The position numbers and the translations under genes were made by a program. The notes beneath the pieces are model-generated. The model saw only the letters and a program-made list of their open reading frames with translations, made no database searches and had not been told where the DNA came from. From Lentisphaerota bacterium (lineage in GTDB: Bacteria; Verrucomicrobiota; Lentisphaeria; Victivallales; Victivallaceae), in assembly GCA_015061805.1 (NCBI GenBank), contig SUVV01000005.1, positions 62,001 through 126,000 on the forward strand: a stretch of 64,000 nucleotides of DNA, in the 5' to 3' direction. Below, piece after piece: positions 7,894-16,052 of this stretch; position 1 is the first letter of the stretch, and each line of letters begins with the position of its first letter.

Positions 7894-9951
7894 CTATGGA
7901 AATGTCGATTGGTCAAGCGGAACGCGCGGCTTTTTCTCCCAGCCGGGGTTGCACGTGGCAACGGAATAAAATACCGGATACTTTTCGCCTGATTTTTCCA
8001 GCCGGATCTTTACCGGTTCATCCGATTCCGGCAAAGGCATGGTGAAACAGCCGTTTTCATCGAACGATGCCGTAAACTTTCTGCCGTCGCAAGTCAGGGT
8101 GAATTTATCCGTCACCTCCGGCGCTCCGCAGATGATCAACTCTTTGCCCCGTTTCAACTCCATCTCCATGAAGCCGTTGGGAAAGACCCGGTTGCCTGCC
8201 CAGCGGGAAGGTTTCCCATTGTGCAGAACGCTGTGAGATGCGTGCATATAGCGGTAAATGCGCCAGTCATCGGTTATTCCGCCGGTGACAATGGCATCAA
8301 CGCAGCCGTAAAGTTTTTTCTTTGCCGCAAATTCAGCGGGGAACTCCTGCAAAAGTTCCTGACAGATCGTTGCCAATGGTTCAATGACCAGCTCTTCAAT
8401 AGTGCGGTTCAACTCTTTGGTGCGGTGTTCCAAACCGTTGATGACTTCGCGTTTGATCAATTCGACCTTGTGTCCGGCAAGGCGGTCAAATTCACGCATC
8501 GCAGAAGCAACCCGCGCTTTGAGGTGCGGATACGCCTCCTTTTCCCACTCCATATCATCAAAGTAACTGATGAAGCACAAAATCATCTCTCTGACCGCCC
8601 GGGTCACGACGGGAGCATTTTCCCAGAGGCGGTGGCGGAAATCATCCGGGGGGAGATCCAGACTTTTCAAAAGTGCAAGCCCCTTATCCGCAAGGATGAC
8701 TGCCTGATTTTTTTCTTCAAAGATCGCGCATCTGCCCGGGCTTTGGCGGTCACTTAATATCGACCAGATGCCTCTGCCGTTGACCAGAGTCCTTTTGCCT
8801 TCGGCAAAGAGTCCGAAAATAAATGCGGCTTTGATGTACTTCATTGAATAGTTGCCGTGAAACAGCACATGACCGTCAATATAATAAGTTTTGCACACCA
8901 TCTCCCAGCCGAGTTTGTCCAATTCGATAAGCGCATCGCGTTTATCCGCCGGGTAGTGTTTTTCGTACCACTCATTACGGATCTCTTCGGCGGTGATATT
9001 TTCGTCTTCCAACGCGCGGGCGTAGGCGTAATAGTTGATCTCATAGAGGTCAAAAATGCAGTTGCCCCGGCGGTCGACCCGGATGATAAAACGGTCAACT
9101 CCCGCCTCCTGCCCCTCCCGGACATAGCGAACCAGATTGTGAACGTGTTCAAAGGGCATATTGCCCTGCCCCATAAATTCGCCGACGACTTCACATTCGG
9201 CAGAGAGGGTGAACCCGGTACTTTTCCGCAAAAATGGATTTTTCGGCAGAAACGGCACAAAATCGTAAGGGGTGATTTTGGTTTCGATCTCGAATTTGTG
9301 TCTGCCTTCCAGGGCTTCTGCCCCGGCGAGAATGGTTTCGTAATCTTCGGCAATGGAGCCAAATGAGCGCATAATGAAACGTTTGCCCCGTTTCTCCAAC
9401 TCGGAAGCGAAAATGCTGATGATAAAACTCACCACCTCTACCGGAGGATATTTCTCCGTATTGGAGTTGTGGATGGCAGAATAATCCGCCTCGGTCAAGG
9501 TCAGGACCAGACCGTCAAGTTCCGGAACCGCTTCAAAAGTCTTATCCAGTTTGTAGCGGATAAGATCAGCGAATGCTTTACCGGTAAGATCGAATTCACC
9601 GTCCGCATCCAGCAAAGATGGCATATCATCGAGCATTCCCGGCGGAAGCATCACTTCACGGTGCCAGAGATAAACCGCTTTGCCGGCGGCATGGCTGATC
9701 GAGAGTATTTCATTGAGTTTTTTCTGATTTTCGGCAACTTCAGCCTGATTCCAACTGGCAAATGCCGCCGGAAATTCCCGGTAGTTCACCAGCCCGTCCA
9801 GACCGCCGTAAGGAGTGTGGCATTGACCGCAAATCTCAAAACTGTCAACGTGATAGTTGGATTTTTCTGCGATATCAACCAATTTTTTTACATAAGCCGG
9901 ATCCAACGGCGTCGGATGCATCAAACTCCAGGTGATTTCCGGGCGTTTCAT
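7894..9951 (-). CDS. Cytoplasmic GH67-like (alpha-glucuronidase-related) hypothetical protein
   Basis: 685 residues from the ATG at 9951, whose ATGA overlaps the stop of the upstream gene; a longer frame to 10080 has no support. No signal peptide (MKRPEITWSLMHPTPLDP). The body looks like a TIM-barrel hydrolase: ICGQCHTPYGGL, YLWHREVMLPPGM, DGLVLTLTEADYS, and FTLSAECEVVGEFMGQGNMPFEHVHNLVRYVREG, which recalls the GH67/GH20-like central region, followed by a helical part and a short C-terminal beta domain with LHNGKPSRWAGNRVFPNGFMEMEL. Catalytic residues cannot be assigned with confidence. Its place behind three QueG-like genes and a LacI regulator suggests intracellular processing of an imported glycoside. 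The family call is tentative. Confidence 0.6.
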   Translation of the reverse strand: MKRPEITWSLMHPTPLDPAYVKKLVDIAEKSNYHVDSFEICGQCHTPYGGLDGLVNYREFPAAFASWNQAEVAENQKKLNEILSISHAAGKAVYLWHREVMLPPGMLDDMPSLLDADGEFDLTGKAFADLIRYKLDKTFEAVPELDGLVLTLTEADYSAIHNSNTEKYPPVEVVSFIISIFASELEKRGKRFIMRSFGSIAEDYETILAGAEALEGRHKFEIETKITPYDFVPFLPKNPFLRKSTGFTLSAECEVVGEFMGQGNMPFEHVHNLVRYVREGQEAGVDRFIIRVDRRGNCIFDLYEINYYAYARALEDENITAEEIRNEWYEKHYPADKRDALIELDKLGWEMVCKTYYIDGHVLFHGNYSMKYIKAAFIFGLFAEGKRTLVNGRGIWSILSDRQSPGRCAIFEEKNQAVILADKGLALLKSLDLPPDDFRHRLWENAPVVTRAVREMILCFISYFDDMEWEKEAYPHLKARVASAMREFDRLAGHKVELIKREVINGLEHRTKELNRTIEELVIEPLATICQELLQEFPAEFAAKKKLYGCVDAIVTGGITDDWRIYRYMHASHSVLHNGKPSRWAGNRVFPNGFMEMELKRGKELIICGAPEVTDKFTLTCDGRKFTASFDENGCFTMPLPESDEPVKIRLEKSGEKYPVFYSVATCNPGWEKKPRVPLDQSTFP

Positions 9952-10889
9952 TGTTCCTTTCCTCCATCCAGAGAAAGTTTCCAGACCGGACGTTTGCGGA
10001 AAGGGGTTTTGAATTTGCGTTTCAAAACGCCTTTTTCTTCCAGATGGACATAGCACGCCGTATCGCACATTCTGCCGCACATACTGGCGACAAAAGCGTG
10101 TTTATTGGGCGGATAGAAGTTGATCTGGTCAATGATTTCCCGGGCGTGTTCCGGAGTCAAATCGGCAACACCTGCGATGATCGCCAAGCGTTCCGGATCA
10201 TCGGCAAAGGCATCGGGCGGCATGAAGGGGTTGCGGGTGCGGTTCGCACCTTTGTAGTAGGCGGCACACTGCCAACTGTCACGCTTGCCATCTTCGCTCA
10301 AGGCGTGACCGGGACAGGCTTTGATGCACTCTTTGCAATTGTCGCAAAGGTGCGGAGTTACCGCTTCATCGGCGGGCAGTTCCGCATCGGTGATGATAAA
10401 TCCCCACCGCTGATTGGGTCCGAAATCATCGGTCAGAACTGAACCGGACAAACCGATTTCCCCCAGACCGCAGTCGCGGGCGCACTTTTCAAAATCGAGA
10501 GTTACTTCAGCTTTTTTGTTGAGGAAAACTTCGTTATAATCCACCTCAAAGTTGGTGGAATCATCATTGGAAATAAGCAGTTGGCGTTTCTGCGGCAATG
10601 CTTCAAAGCCTGCCTCTTCCAGAACCGCACAGCCGCGGAGCAATGCACCGGGGATCATCACCTCTTCCAGAGTTTCCACGCTGGTTGAATACTGGTAAAA
10701 AACCGTGCCATCTTCAATACCCCGGCGGGTTCCGCGCAACTGGCGGAACGCCACACAAATCACCGTTTTGGCTTCGGGGAAAAGTTTTTTTACTGCAGGA
10801 TCGGTCATCCGTTCAATATTTCCGCACACCACCAGATCGGCGGCACTCTTTTTCAATGCGGCAATGAGTTTATCTTTAAGTGCTTTCAT
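9948..10889 (-). CDS. QueG-like (epoxyqueuosine-reductase/reductive-dehalogenase-type) Fe-S protein, paralogue C
   Basis: 313 residues from the ATG at 10889, which shares one base with the upstream stop (TGATG) and follows GAGAAAGGGG; the longer frame to 10925 lacks a site. The N-terminal half follows QueG (AKTVICVAFRQ, ALLRGCAVLEEAGFEA, CGLGEIGLSGSVLTDDFGPNQRWGFIITDAELP). The Fe-S part has CDNCKECIKACPG, then WQC, and C-G-R-M-C-D-T-A-C near residue 290, enough for two [4Fe-4S] clusters. QueG-type enzymes use cobalamin plus two clusters for a reductive elimination; whether B12 binds here is not visible. Part of a set of three tandem paralogues, so unlikely to be the housekeeping queuosine enzyme. 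Confidence 0.75.
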   Translation of the reverse strand: MKALKDKLIAALKKSAADLVVCGNIERMTDPAVKKLFPEAKTVICVAFRQLRGTRRGIEDGTVFYQYSTSVETLEEVMIPGALLRGCAVLEEAGFEALPQKRQLLISNDDSTNFEVDYNEVFLNKKAEVTLDFEKCARDCGLGEIGLSGSVLTDDFGPNQRWGFIITDAELPADEAVTPHLCDNCKECIKACPGHALSEDGKRDSWQCAAYYKGANRTRNPFMPPDAFADDPERLAIIAGVADLTPEHAREIIDQINFYPPNKHAFVASMCGRMCDTACYVHLEEKGVLKRKFKTPFRKRPVWKLSLDGGKEQ

Positions 10890-11794
10890 CACAGTACCCC
10901 TTTCTCTTTCAAATGGCGGTAGCACGCCATATCACACGCCTTGCCGCAGATACACGGAATGTAACCGGTCGGTTTGCTCGGCAGGAAGTTGATCTTTTTG
11001 TAAATCTCTCTTGCCTCTTCTCGTGAGAAGTGTTTGTTTCCGGAAATAATTGCCTCTTTTTCCGGAACACCTGCAAGAAATTCATCTTCCATAAACGGAT
11101 TGCTCTTGTGCGCGCCGCGATAATAGACGGCACACTGCCAAGTGTCGGTACCGTTAACGCTTACCGCATTGCCCGGACAGGCGGGAATACACTTGCCACA
11201 TTTGTCGCAGAGCGTTTCACCGAAAGGCGCGTCCGTTTCCAGCGGAGCGTCGGTGATGATGAACGCCATACGGACAAAGGGTCCCATCTTGGGAGCGATC
11301 AAGTGTCCGGACATACCGACATCGCCTAAACCGCAAACTTTGGCGGCGAAATTGTAGTCGATGATCACATCGGGAGCCGGTTTCCCGGGAGCGACCGGTT
11401 CGGCGTGGATGAGTTCGTAGGTGTCGACAAGTTCCGGGTTGGTGGTCTTGTCGCCTTTGATCCGCAAGTTGGAAACATTGCGCTGCAAGCAGGCATCGAA
11501 GCCCTCATTTTCGATCAAAGCACCCATTTTCAAGAGGAAAATTTCGCTCAAGTCTTCATCGATATACTTAACGCCAACCGAAGTGTACTGCATAAATTGG
11601 TTGCCCTGTTCCATCGTGCGGTACAACGCCCGGGGAACCCGGAAGAGAAAACCGATGATGGTTTTGGCATTGGGCAGAATGCTTTTCGGGTCGCGCTGCG
11701 GATCACAGCCTTTGAATAATTCAATATCACCGATACCGACCGCGGCGGCACCGTATTCGATGGCTTTTTCTTTTATAAGTTTTGCATTAAGCAT
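10889..11794 (-). CDS. QueG-like Fe-S protein, paralogue B
   Basis: 301 residues. Same plan as its neighbours: AKTIIGFLFRVPRALYRTMEQGNQFMQY, CGLGDVGMSGHLIAPKMGPFVRMAFIITDAPLE, the cluster motif CDKCGKCIPACPG, WQC, and a C-terminal C-I-C-G-K-A-C-D-M-A-C. It has an added segment around residues 105-140 compared with paralogue C. The ATG at 11794 is three bases after the upstream stop. Function unknown; the conserved aromatic W-Q-C-A-x-Y-Y-x-G-A and FMxxxEF motifs shared with paralogue C suggest a common substrate or partner. Confidence 0.75.
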   Translation of the reverse strand: MLNAKLIKEKAIEYGAAAVGIGDIELFKGCDPQRDPKSILPNAKTIIGFLFRVPRALYRTMEQGNQFMQYTSVGVKYIDEDLSEIFLLKMGALIENEGFDACLQRNVSNLRIKGDKTTNPELVDTYELIHAEPVAPGKPAPDVIIDYNFAAKVCGLGDVGMSGHLIAPKMGPFVRMAFIITDAPLETDAPFGETLCDKCGKCIPACPGNAVSVNGTDTWQCAVYYRGAHKSNPFMEDEFLAGVPEKEAIISGNKHFSREEAREIYKKINFLPSKPTGYIPCICGKACDMACYRHLKEKGVL

Positions 11795-11797
11795 GAT

Positions 11798-12868
11798 TTA
11801 TCTCTCCATTTCCCACGGTTTGCCGGTACGCAGCGGTTCGTTGAATCTGCCCGCCATGCAGCCGCCTTTTTTCTCCAGCATACTGACACAGGCGCGGATA
11901 CAGCCGCCGCATTTTGCCATATTGTAGCCGACCCAGGTCGGGAAATATTTTTCCAGAGCAAGATAGACTTTTTTAACACTTTTTTCATCGGCTTTGCAAT
12001 CAGGGTTTTCCAGAACGTCAAGGTCGCCGTTTTCATTTTTATCCCAAACTTCTTTGGGGACAAAGGGGTTGAACTTTCTGCCGCCGTGGGTGTAGAAAGC
12101 GTAACACTTCCATTCGTCAAGTTTGCCCCATTCACACACCTTGCCGCCGACATTGACCTTGATGCTTTCAGTTTTGCTCAAACATCCTCCGGGACACTCC
12201 CGCACGCACGCCATACAGCGGCGGCAAAGCGGTTCGCCATCGTAAAGCGGATCGGGTTCAAGTTCAGCATCGGTAAAAATGAACGCCACGCGCTGAAGCG
12301 GTCCGAAATCTTTGGTCAGGAACATCTTGCTCCAACCGATCTCTCCCAGACCGCAGGCGACTGCCGCCAGACGGAACTGGAACTGCAAATCCGGAGCCTC
12401 CTGTCCCGGGCGTGCCGGACGGGTGAACTGCACCGAACGGTGATGATTGGTCTTGCGTTTTGCCTGATTCATCGCTTCGATCTGCTCTTCCGGAGAAAGG
12501 GTGTTGCCGGGGGTGCCGTCCATGTCGGAAACACTACCGCGCGCTCCGGTGTTGCGGTAGATGAATGCTTCGTAACCTTCATCCTCGATCAACTGTCCGA
12601 CCTGATAGAGCACCGACGGAGCAAAAATTTCATTAATTCCGCCGTACGCCATGGAGGGATACTGATAAAACTGGGTGCCTTCTTCGATACCGCGCTGAAC
12701 GCCGCGCGGGATACGAAAGACCATACCGATAATGGATTTTGCTTCCGGGAAGATGAACCGCGGATCCATTTCCCGCGGCGCACCCTCGAAGCGATCCATC
12801 GAACCGATACCGCACATATCGGCTCCGGCAGCGAGTGCCGCTTCTTTGATCATTTGACTTGTCAACAT
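11798..12868 (-). CDS. QueG-like Fe-S protein, paralogue A
   Basis: 356 residues, the longest of the three. AKSIIGMVFRIPRGVQRGIEEGTQFYQYPSMAYGGINE and CGLGEIGWSKMFLTKDFGPLQRVAFIFTDAELEPD align with the two copies downstream. Clusters: CRRCMACVRECPGGC, then WKC, and C-G-G-C-I-R-A-C near the end. Extra residues around 130-160 and 250-300 set it apart. Begins 19 bases after the U32-like gene. Fe-S electron transfer or a reductive reaction is likely; substrate unknown. Confidence 0.75.
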   Translation of the reverse strand: MLTSQMIKEAALAAGADMCGIGSMDRFEGAPREMDPRFIFPEAKSIIGMVFRIPRGVQRGIEEGTQFYQYPSMAYGGINEIFAPSVLYQVGQLIEDEGYEAFIYRNTGARGSVSDMDGTPGNTLSPEEQIEAMNQAKRKTNHHRSVQFTRPARPGQEAPDLQFQFRLAAVACGLGEIGWSKMFLTKDFGPLQRVAFIFTDAELEPDPLYDGEPLCRRCMACVRECPGGCLSKTESIKVNVGGKVCEWGKLDEWKCYAFYTHGGRKFNPFVPKEVWDKNENGDLDVLENPDCKADEKSVKKVYLALEKYFPTWVGYNMAKCGGCIRACVSMLEKKGGCMAGRFNEPLRTGKPWEMER

Positions 12869-12887
12869 TTTTTGTCCTTGAATTATT

Positions 12888-13874
12888 TTATAATGTTATT
12901 GTTGCTTTTTTCTGAACATCTTTGCAATAGTTGCAATTTTCACAAATTTTATTGCAATTCAACCGGAATTCGGTATAACCGTCCGGAATCAATTTGTTGG
13001 CAATGATTTGTCCCGGATAAAGCGCGGAATGCGCAGGTTCCGTCAAATCGAGCAGATTGCCGTGAAATCTCCCATTGAAATAAGCATGCACGATTGCCAT
13101 TGGATTAAAATTTGTACGGGTGGCAAGTTTCATGCCGTCGCATAAATTCTCATACAGATGAACATCCTCCGGGCGGATGAAGTTGGTTTTGGCAAGAATA
13201 TTCTCTCTGTTATTTCCGGAAGCAAGATATCGGGTACATTGTCCCTGATATGCGATGACTTCTCCGGCATGATCGATTTCATGCTGATGAGCGACCAGAT
13301 TATCGTGGAAAGTGCGCGCCGAACAGAAGTTCAAACATCCGCTGTTGGCAAGTATATATAACTTTTTCCCCTTGCGGCGGCAGAAATCGCGCATCCGCAG
13401 GATGATTTCCCGGTTGTAGTTATACTCACGCTTCAAATAAAAACTGTCGAAATCATCCAGCAGATATTCGATGCCTTCGGGATTGCCGATTTCCATATTT
13501 ACGGATGCACGGATCTCTATTTCCGGAAAATTTTTCCGGATCATGCCGGCAATCAAAGGTGATGTGGTAGTCACACCTGAAATGGAATATTCGCTTATGA
13601 GATGAGAAATATTCTGTTTTAATTTCTGATAAAATTCTCCGGATAACGACTGCCGGCCATAGCAATTTCCATTCAACAGTAAAGTCAAGTTGATCCCTGC
13701 TGATCTGAACTCCTGCAAATTTGCTGACAGAGTGTCCCGGTCGTCAGCAGAAATCACACCGCGTCCGGTCGTAAAATCCATCCATGGAAAATATATTTCT
13801 GAAACAGATTCTTTGTGCTGTATCAGGTATGAAACCAACGCTTTGTTGGATTGATAGCCGATTTGCCACTTCAT
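12888..13874 (-). CDS. U32-family-like (collagenase/UbiU-type) Fe-S protein
   Basis: 328 residues. The order of motifs fits peptidase U32-type proteins: LLNGNCYGRQ early, a barrel with GVTTTSPLIAGMIRKNFPEIEIRASVNMEI, DSFYLKREYNYN, then ANSGCLNFCSARTFHDN, a later Q-G-Q-C and a C-terminal C-N-K-I-C-E-N-C-N-Y-C. U32 relatives such as UbiU/TrhP/RlhA bind a [4Fe-4S] cluster and act in anaerobic hydroxylation, often wrongly called collagenases. First gene of the operon, with an excellent GGAGGTG site before the ATG and a palindrome 19 bases upstream. The reaction is unknown; the grouping with three other Fe-S proteins suggests a shared redox pathway. Confidence 0.6.
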   Translation of the reverse strand: MKWQIGYQSNKALVSYLIQHKESVSEIYFPWMDFTTGRGVISADDRDTLSANLQEFRSAGINLTLLLNGNCYGRQSLSGEFYQKLKQNISHLISEYSISGVTTTSPLIAGMIRKNFPEIEIRASVNMEIGNPEGIEYLLDDFDSFYLKREYNYNREIILRMRDFCRRKGKKLYILANSGCLNFCSARTFHDNLVAHQHEIDHAGEVIAYQGQCTRYLASGNNRENILAKTNFIRPEDVHLYENLCDGMKLATRTNFNPMAIVHAYFNGRFHGNLLDLTEPAHSALYPGQIIANKLIPDGYTEFRLNCNKICENCNYCKDVQKKATITL

Positions 13875-13892
13875 TTTTCACCTCCATTGCCG

Positions 13893-13917
13893 ATAACTGT
13901 CTCGGTACTACAGTTAT
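13893..13917. promoter_or_regulatory. Spaced palindrome, candidate operator of the U32/QueG-like operon
   Basis: Perfect arms ATAACTGT and ACAGTTAT with nine bases between. It lies just downstream of a likely minus-strand -10 (TATATT, near 13925-13930), a position where a bound repressor would block transcription. The divergent LacI-type regulator is an obvious candidate to bind it. Confidence 0.5.
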
Positions 13918-14073
13918 TCCGGTGTTAATATAGCATAAGTTGAAAAAAAAACAAGAGAAGAAAGGCAAAAAATCATGATGTATTTCGCAACAAAATGATA
14001 AACCGTTCGGCATCCGGCTTGTAAAAATAAAAGTTGGTGATATAGTAAATGACGCACCTATTCTGTGCATGAA

Positions 14074-14090
14074 ATACCGGATTCCGGTAT
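14074..14090. promoter_or_regulatory. 17-base palindrome upstream of the LacI-type gene, candidate operator
   Basis: ATACCGGA-T-TCCGGTAT is a perfect odd-centred palindrome 60 bases before the regulator start. It may serve autoregulation. The remaining part of the 13875-14149 gap has no other recognisable element. Confidence 0.5.
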
Positions 14091-14149
14091 CAATAAACAA
14101 ACTCTTTTGATTTTGCTGTGTTATAAAAACAGGCAATGGAATTATAATA

Positions 14150-15163
14150 ATGATTACGGTAAAAGAAATCGCCCGATTGGCAGGCGTTTCGGCAAAAACA
14201 GCCGAGCGGGCACTCTCCGGAGTGACTAAAGATAAAAGACGTGATGCTAAAGAACGGGCTGAACGGGTCCGGAAAATAGCCGAAGCTCATGGATACAGAC
14301 CCAGTGAACTTGCCTTGGCTCTTCGCAGGGGGAGCATTCAAACGATCGGTTTTATTACAGATATATTGACCGATCAGTTTATCTCCGCCGCTGTCGAAAC
14401 TGCGATCGATGAAGCCGCCAAACAAAATTACAAAGTTGCCTTGCAAGTGGTGAGATTTGACAAAGAACAAACTCTGGAGTCAGTAAAAAATTTACTGGCG
14501 GCGGGTACCGACGGTATAATTACGTCGTGCTGTTCGGATCAGTTGCCGTCATTGCTGACGCATACGTTAGAATCTCAAAAATATCCAATATTTACGCTGT
14601 GCGGTCAAAGTAATTATAATTTTTCCAGCGTTGCTGCAGACTATTCTCAAGCCTTGCCGCAAGCCGTGGAATCTTTGAGCAGAAAAGGCCATAAGAAAAT
14701 CACATTTTGCCTCTTTTGCGGCAAAGATATAGATAATGCCAGAAACAAAAAAATTTTTTTTGAATGTTGTAAACTTTATGGTGTTGAGCCTGATTTCAGA
14801 ATACACGATGATTTTTATCAATCAGCATCATTGGCGGATCAAAAACTGCCGGCACTCATTTTATATGGCAAATATTCCATGAGGATTTATCAAGACCGGT
14901 GCAAAGAATTAAATTTTCATCCGGATGTAATTGGAATTTACAATGAATGGACTCTGGCTGCAGCGATGAACTTTCCTCTTAACGGGATCATTCTTGAGCA
15001 GGCCGAAGCCGCCGTCCGCATGGCGGTCAGGAAGACCTTGAAACAAATCAACGGTGATGATATTGAACACTATCACCTGGCGGCAAAATTCCTGCCTAAA
15101 GAAAAAATACAATCGTTGCAAATTCCGGATTTAACCAATCAAAGACTCTTTGATTTTCACTGA
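14150..15163 (+). CDS. LacI/PurR-family transcriptional regulator
   Basis: 337 residues. The HTH is clear: ITVKEIARLAGVSAKTAERALSG (2-24), then hinge-helix-like RVRKIAEAHGYRPSELALALRRG. The effector domain is periplasmic-binding-protein-like (IQTIGFITDIL, AGTDGIITSC, PIFTLCGQS, VIGIYNEWTLAAAM). The usual central LacI V-S-x-x-T-V-S is changed to V-S-A-K-T-A-E-R. No strong ribosome site precedes the ATG. It is divergent from the U32/QueG-like operon and probably represses it until a sugar-like ligand binds. Confidence 0.85.
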   Translation: MITVKEIARLAGVSAKTAERALSGVTKDKRRDAKERAERVRKIAEAHGYRPSELALALRRGSIQTIGFITDILTDQFISAAVETAIDEAAKQNYKVALQVVRFDKEQTLESVKNLLAAGTDGIITSCCSDQLPSLLTHTLESQKYPIFTLCGQSNYNFSSVAADYSQALPQAVESLSRKGHKKITFCLFCGKDIDNARNKKIFFECCKLYGVEPDFRIHDDFYQSASLADQKLPALILYGKYSMRIYQDRCKELNFHPDVIGIYNEWTLAAAMNFPLNGIILEQAEAAVRMAVRKTLKQINGDDIEHYHLAAKFLPKEKIQSLQIPDLTNQRLFDFH

Positions 15164-15193
15164 AAGAGTAAAGAGCACACCGTTCCCATCCGA

Positions 15194-15256
15194 CTTGCCC
15201 TCCGCAACGAACGTGCGGAGCGGCAAGGGATACTGCCCGGTGAGGACGGCAGCAGT
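15194..15256. terminator. Double hairpin between convergent LacI and SDR genes
   Basis: First stem CTTGCC(C)TCCGCA with TGCGGAGCGGCAAG (15194-15227, one-base bulge), second stem ACTGCC with GGCAG-C-AGT (15232-15256). It is placed between two converging stops and can serve both directions, though T tracts are weak. Confidence 0.5.
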
Positions 15257-15261
15257 GAGTT

Positions 15262-16044
15262 TTAGATGTCAACATCCTCCGGCATATGCTGACAGGAACA
15301 ACCGGCATCGCAGGTGATGATTTCGCCGCTCATATTGGAACTGTCATTCCCGGCGAGAAAGGCGACCACATTGGCAATGTCGCTGCCTTTGGCTTCGCGG
15401 CGCAGCGGACAGTTCATCCGGCGGCGTGTTTTGACCTCTTCAGAGAGTTTGTCCCAGCGTTCCGTATAGATGTAACCGGGAGCGCAGGCATTGACCCGGA
15501 TCCCCAGCGGCCCGAGATCGAGCGCAAGGGCGCGAACCATGGAGTTGATCGCCCCTTTACTGGCGCAGTAAGCGGTACGGTTACGGATGGCGCGTTGGGC
15601 AGTATTGGAGGAAAGGAATACCACCGTTCCCCTGCTCTGCTGTTTCAAAAAGAAGCGGTTGACCGCCATCTGGGTCACTTGGAATCCGCCGATGACATTT
15701 ACCGCAAAGACCTCTTTTACATAGTCCGGAGACATTTCGACGAATGGTTTTCCAATTCCCTGATGGGCAGCGTTATTGACCAGAATATCCAGAGCACCGG
15801 CTTCGCGTTCAATGATATCGAACAGATTTGTCACCTGCTGTATATCGGAAACATCACACGGAATGGCCCGGAACCCGGCAACTCCCATATCGTGAAGCAT
15901 TGCTTCACCTTTGGCAGTGGATTCCGGAGTGGAACCGCACATGAAAACGTTCGCTCCCTCGCGGACAAATTTTTCTGTAATAAACAGTCCGGTATTGCGG
16001 TTGCCTCCGGTAATAAGAACAGTTTTGCCGTCAAATCTTCCCAT
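15262..16044 (-). CDS. Short-chain dehydrogenase/reductase (SDR)
   Basis: 260 residues from the ATG at 16044, which follows GAGGTG; an upstream TTG is less likely. Rossmann motif TGGNRNTG (12-19), NNAA, S-S-N-T, and the catalytic Y-C-A-S-K, then PG-YIYTERW. The acceptor Gly pattern and CDVSD suggest NAD(H) or NADP(H) use without a clear preference. It follows the dehydratase gene by eight bases. Together with the dehydratase and the lactonase-like enzyme it fits a non-phosphorylative sugar oxidation route; the actual sugar is not readable. Confidence 0.85.
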   Translation of the reverse strand: MGRFDGKTVLITGGNRNTGLFITEKFVREGANVFMCGSTPESTAKGEAMLHDMGVAGFRAIPCDVSDIQQVTNLFDIIEREAGALDILVNNAAHQGIGKPFVEMSPDYVKEVFAVNVIGGFQVTQMAVNRFFLKQQSRGTVVFLSSNTAQRAIRNRTAYCASKGAINSMVRALALDLGPLGIRVNACAPGYIYTERWDKLSEEVKTRRRMNCPLRREAKGSDIANVVAFLAGNDSSNMSGEIITCDAGCSCQHMPEDVDI

Positions 16045-16052
16045 AGAACACC

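Noticed and set aside
7878-8041. Short plus-strand frame beginning MRDKITMEM at 7878
   Set aside because: It runs through the 3' end of the GH67-like gene on the other strand and loses any sense after about 15 codons; at best a scar of an insertion.
9952-10080. N-terminal extension of the GH67-like protein (43 residues)
   Set aside because: It is the QueG-like gene read in another frame; the ATG at 9951 with a stop-start overlap is the better start.
9948-12868. Naming one of the Fe-S genes queG
   Set aside because: Three paralogues in a LacI-controlled operon with hydrolases do not look like the housekeeping queuosine enzyme, and the family's tRNA-binding HEAT-like C-terminus is absent.
15164-15261. 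tRNA-like fold in the GC-rich gap after the LacI-type gene
   Set aside because: Only two stacked hairpins, no acceptor stem, T-loop or anticodon arm; better explained as a terminator.
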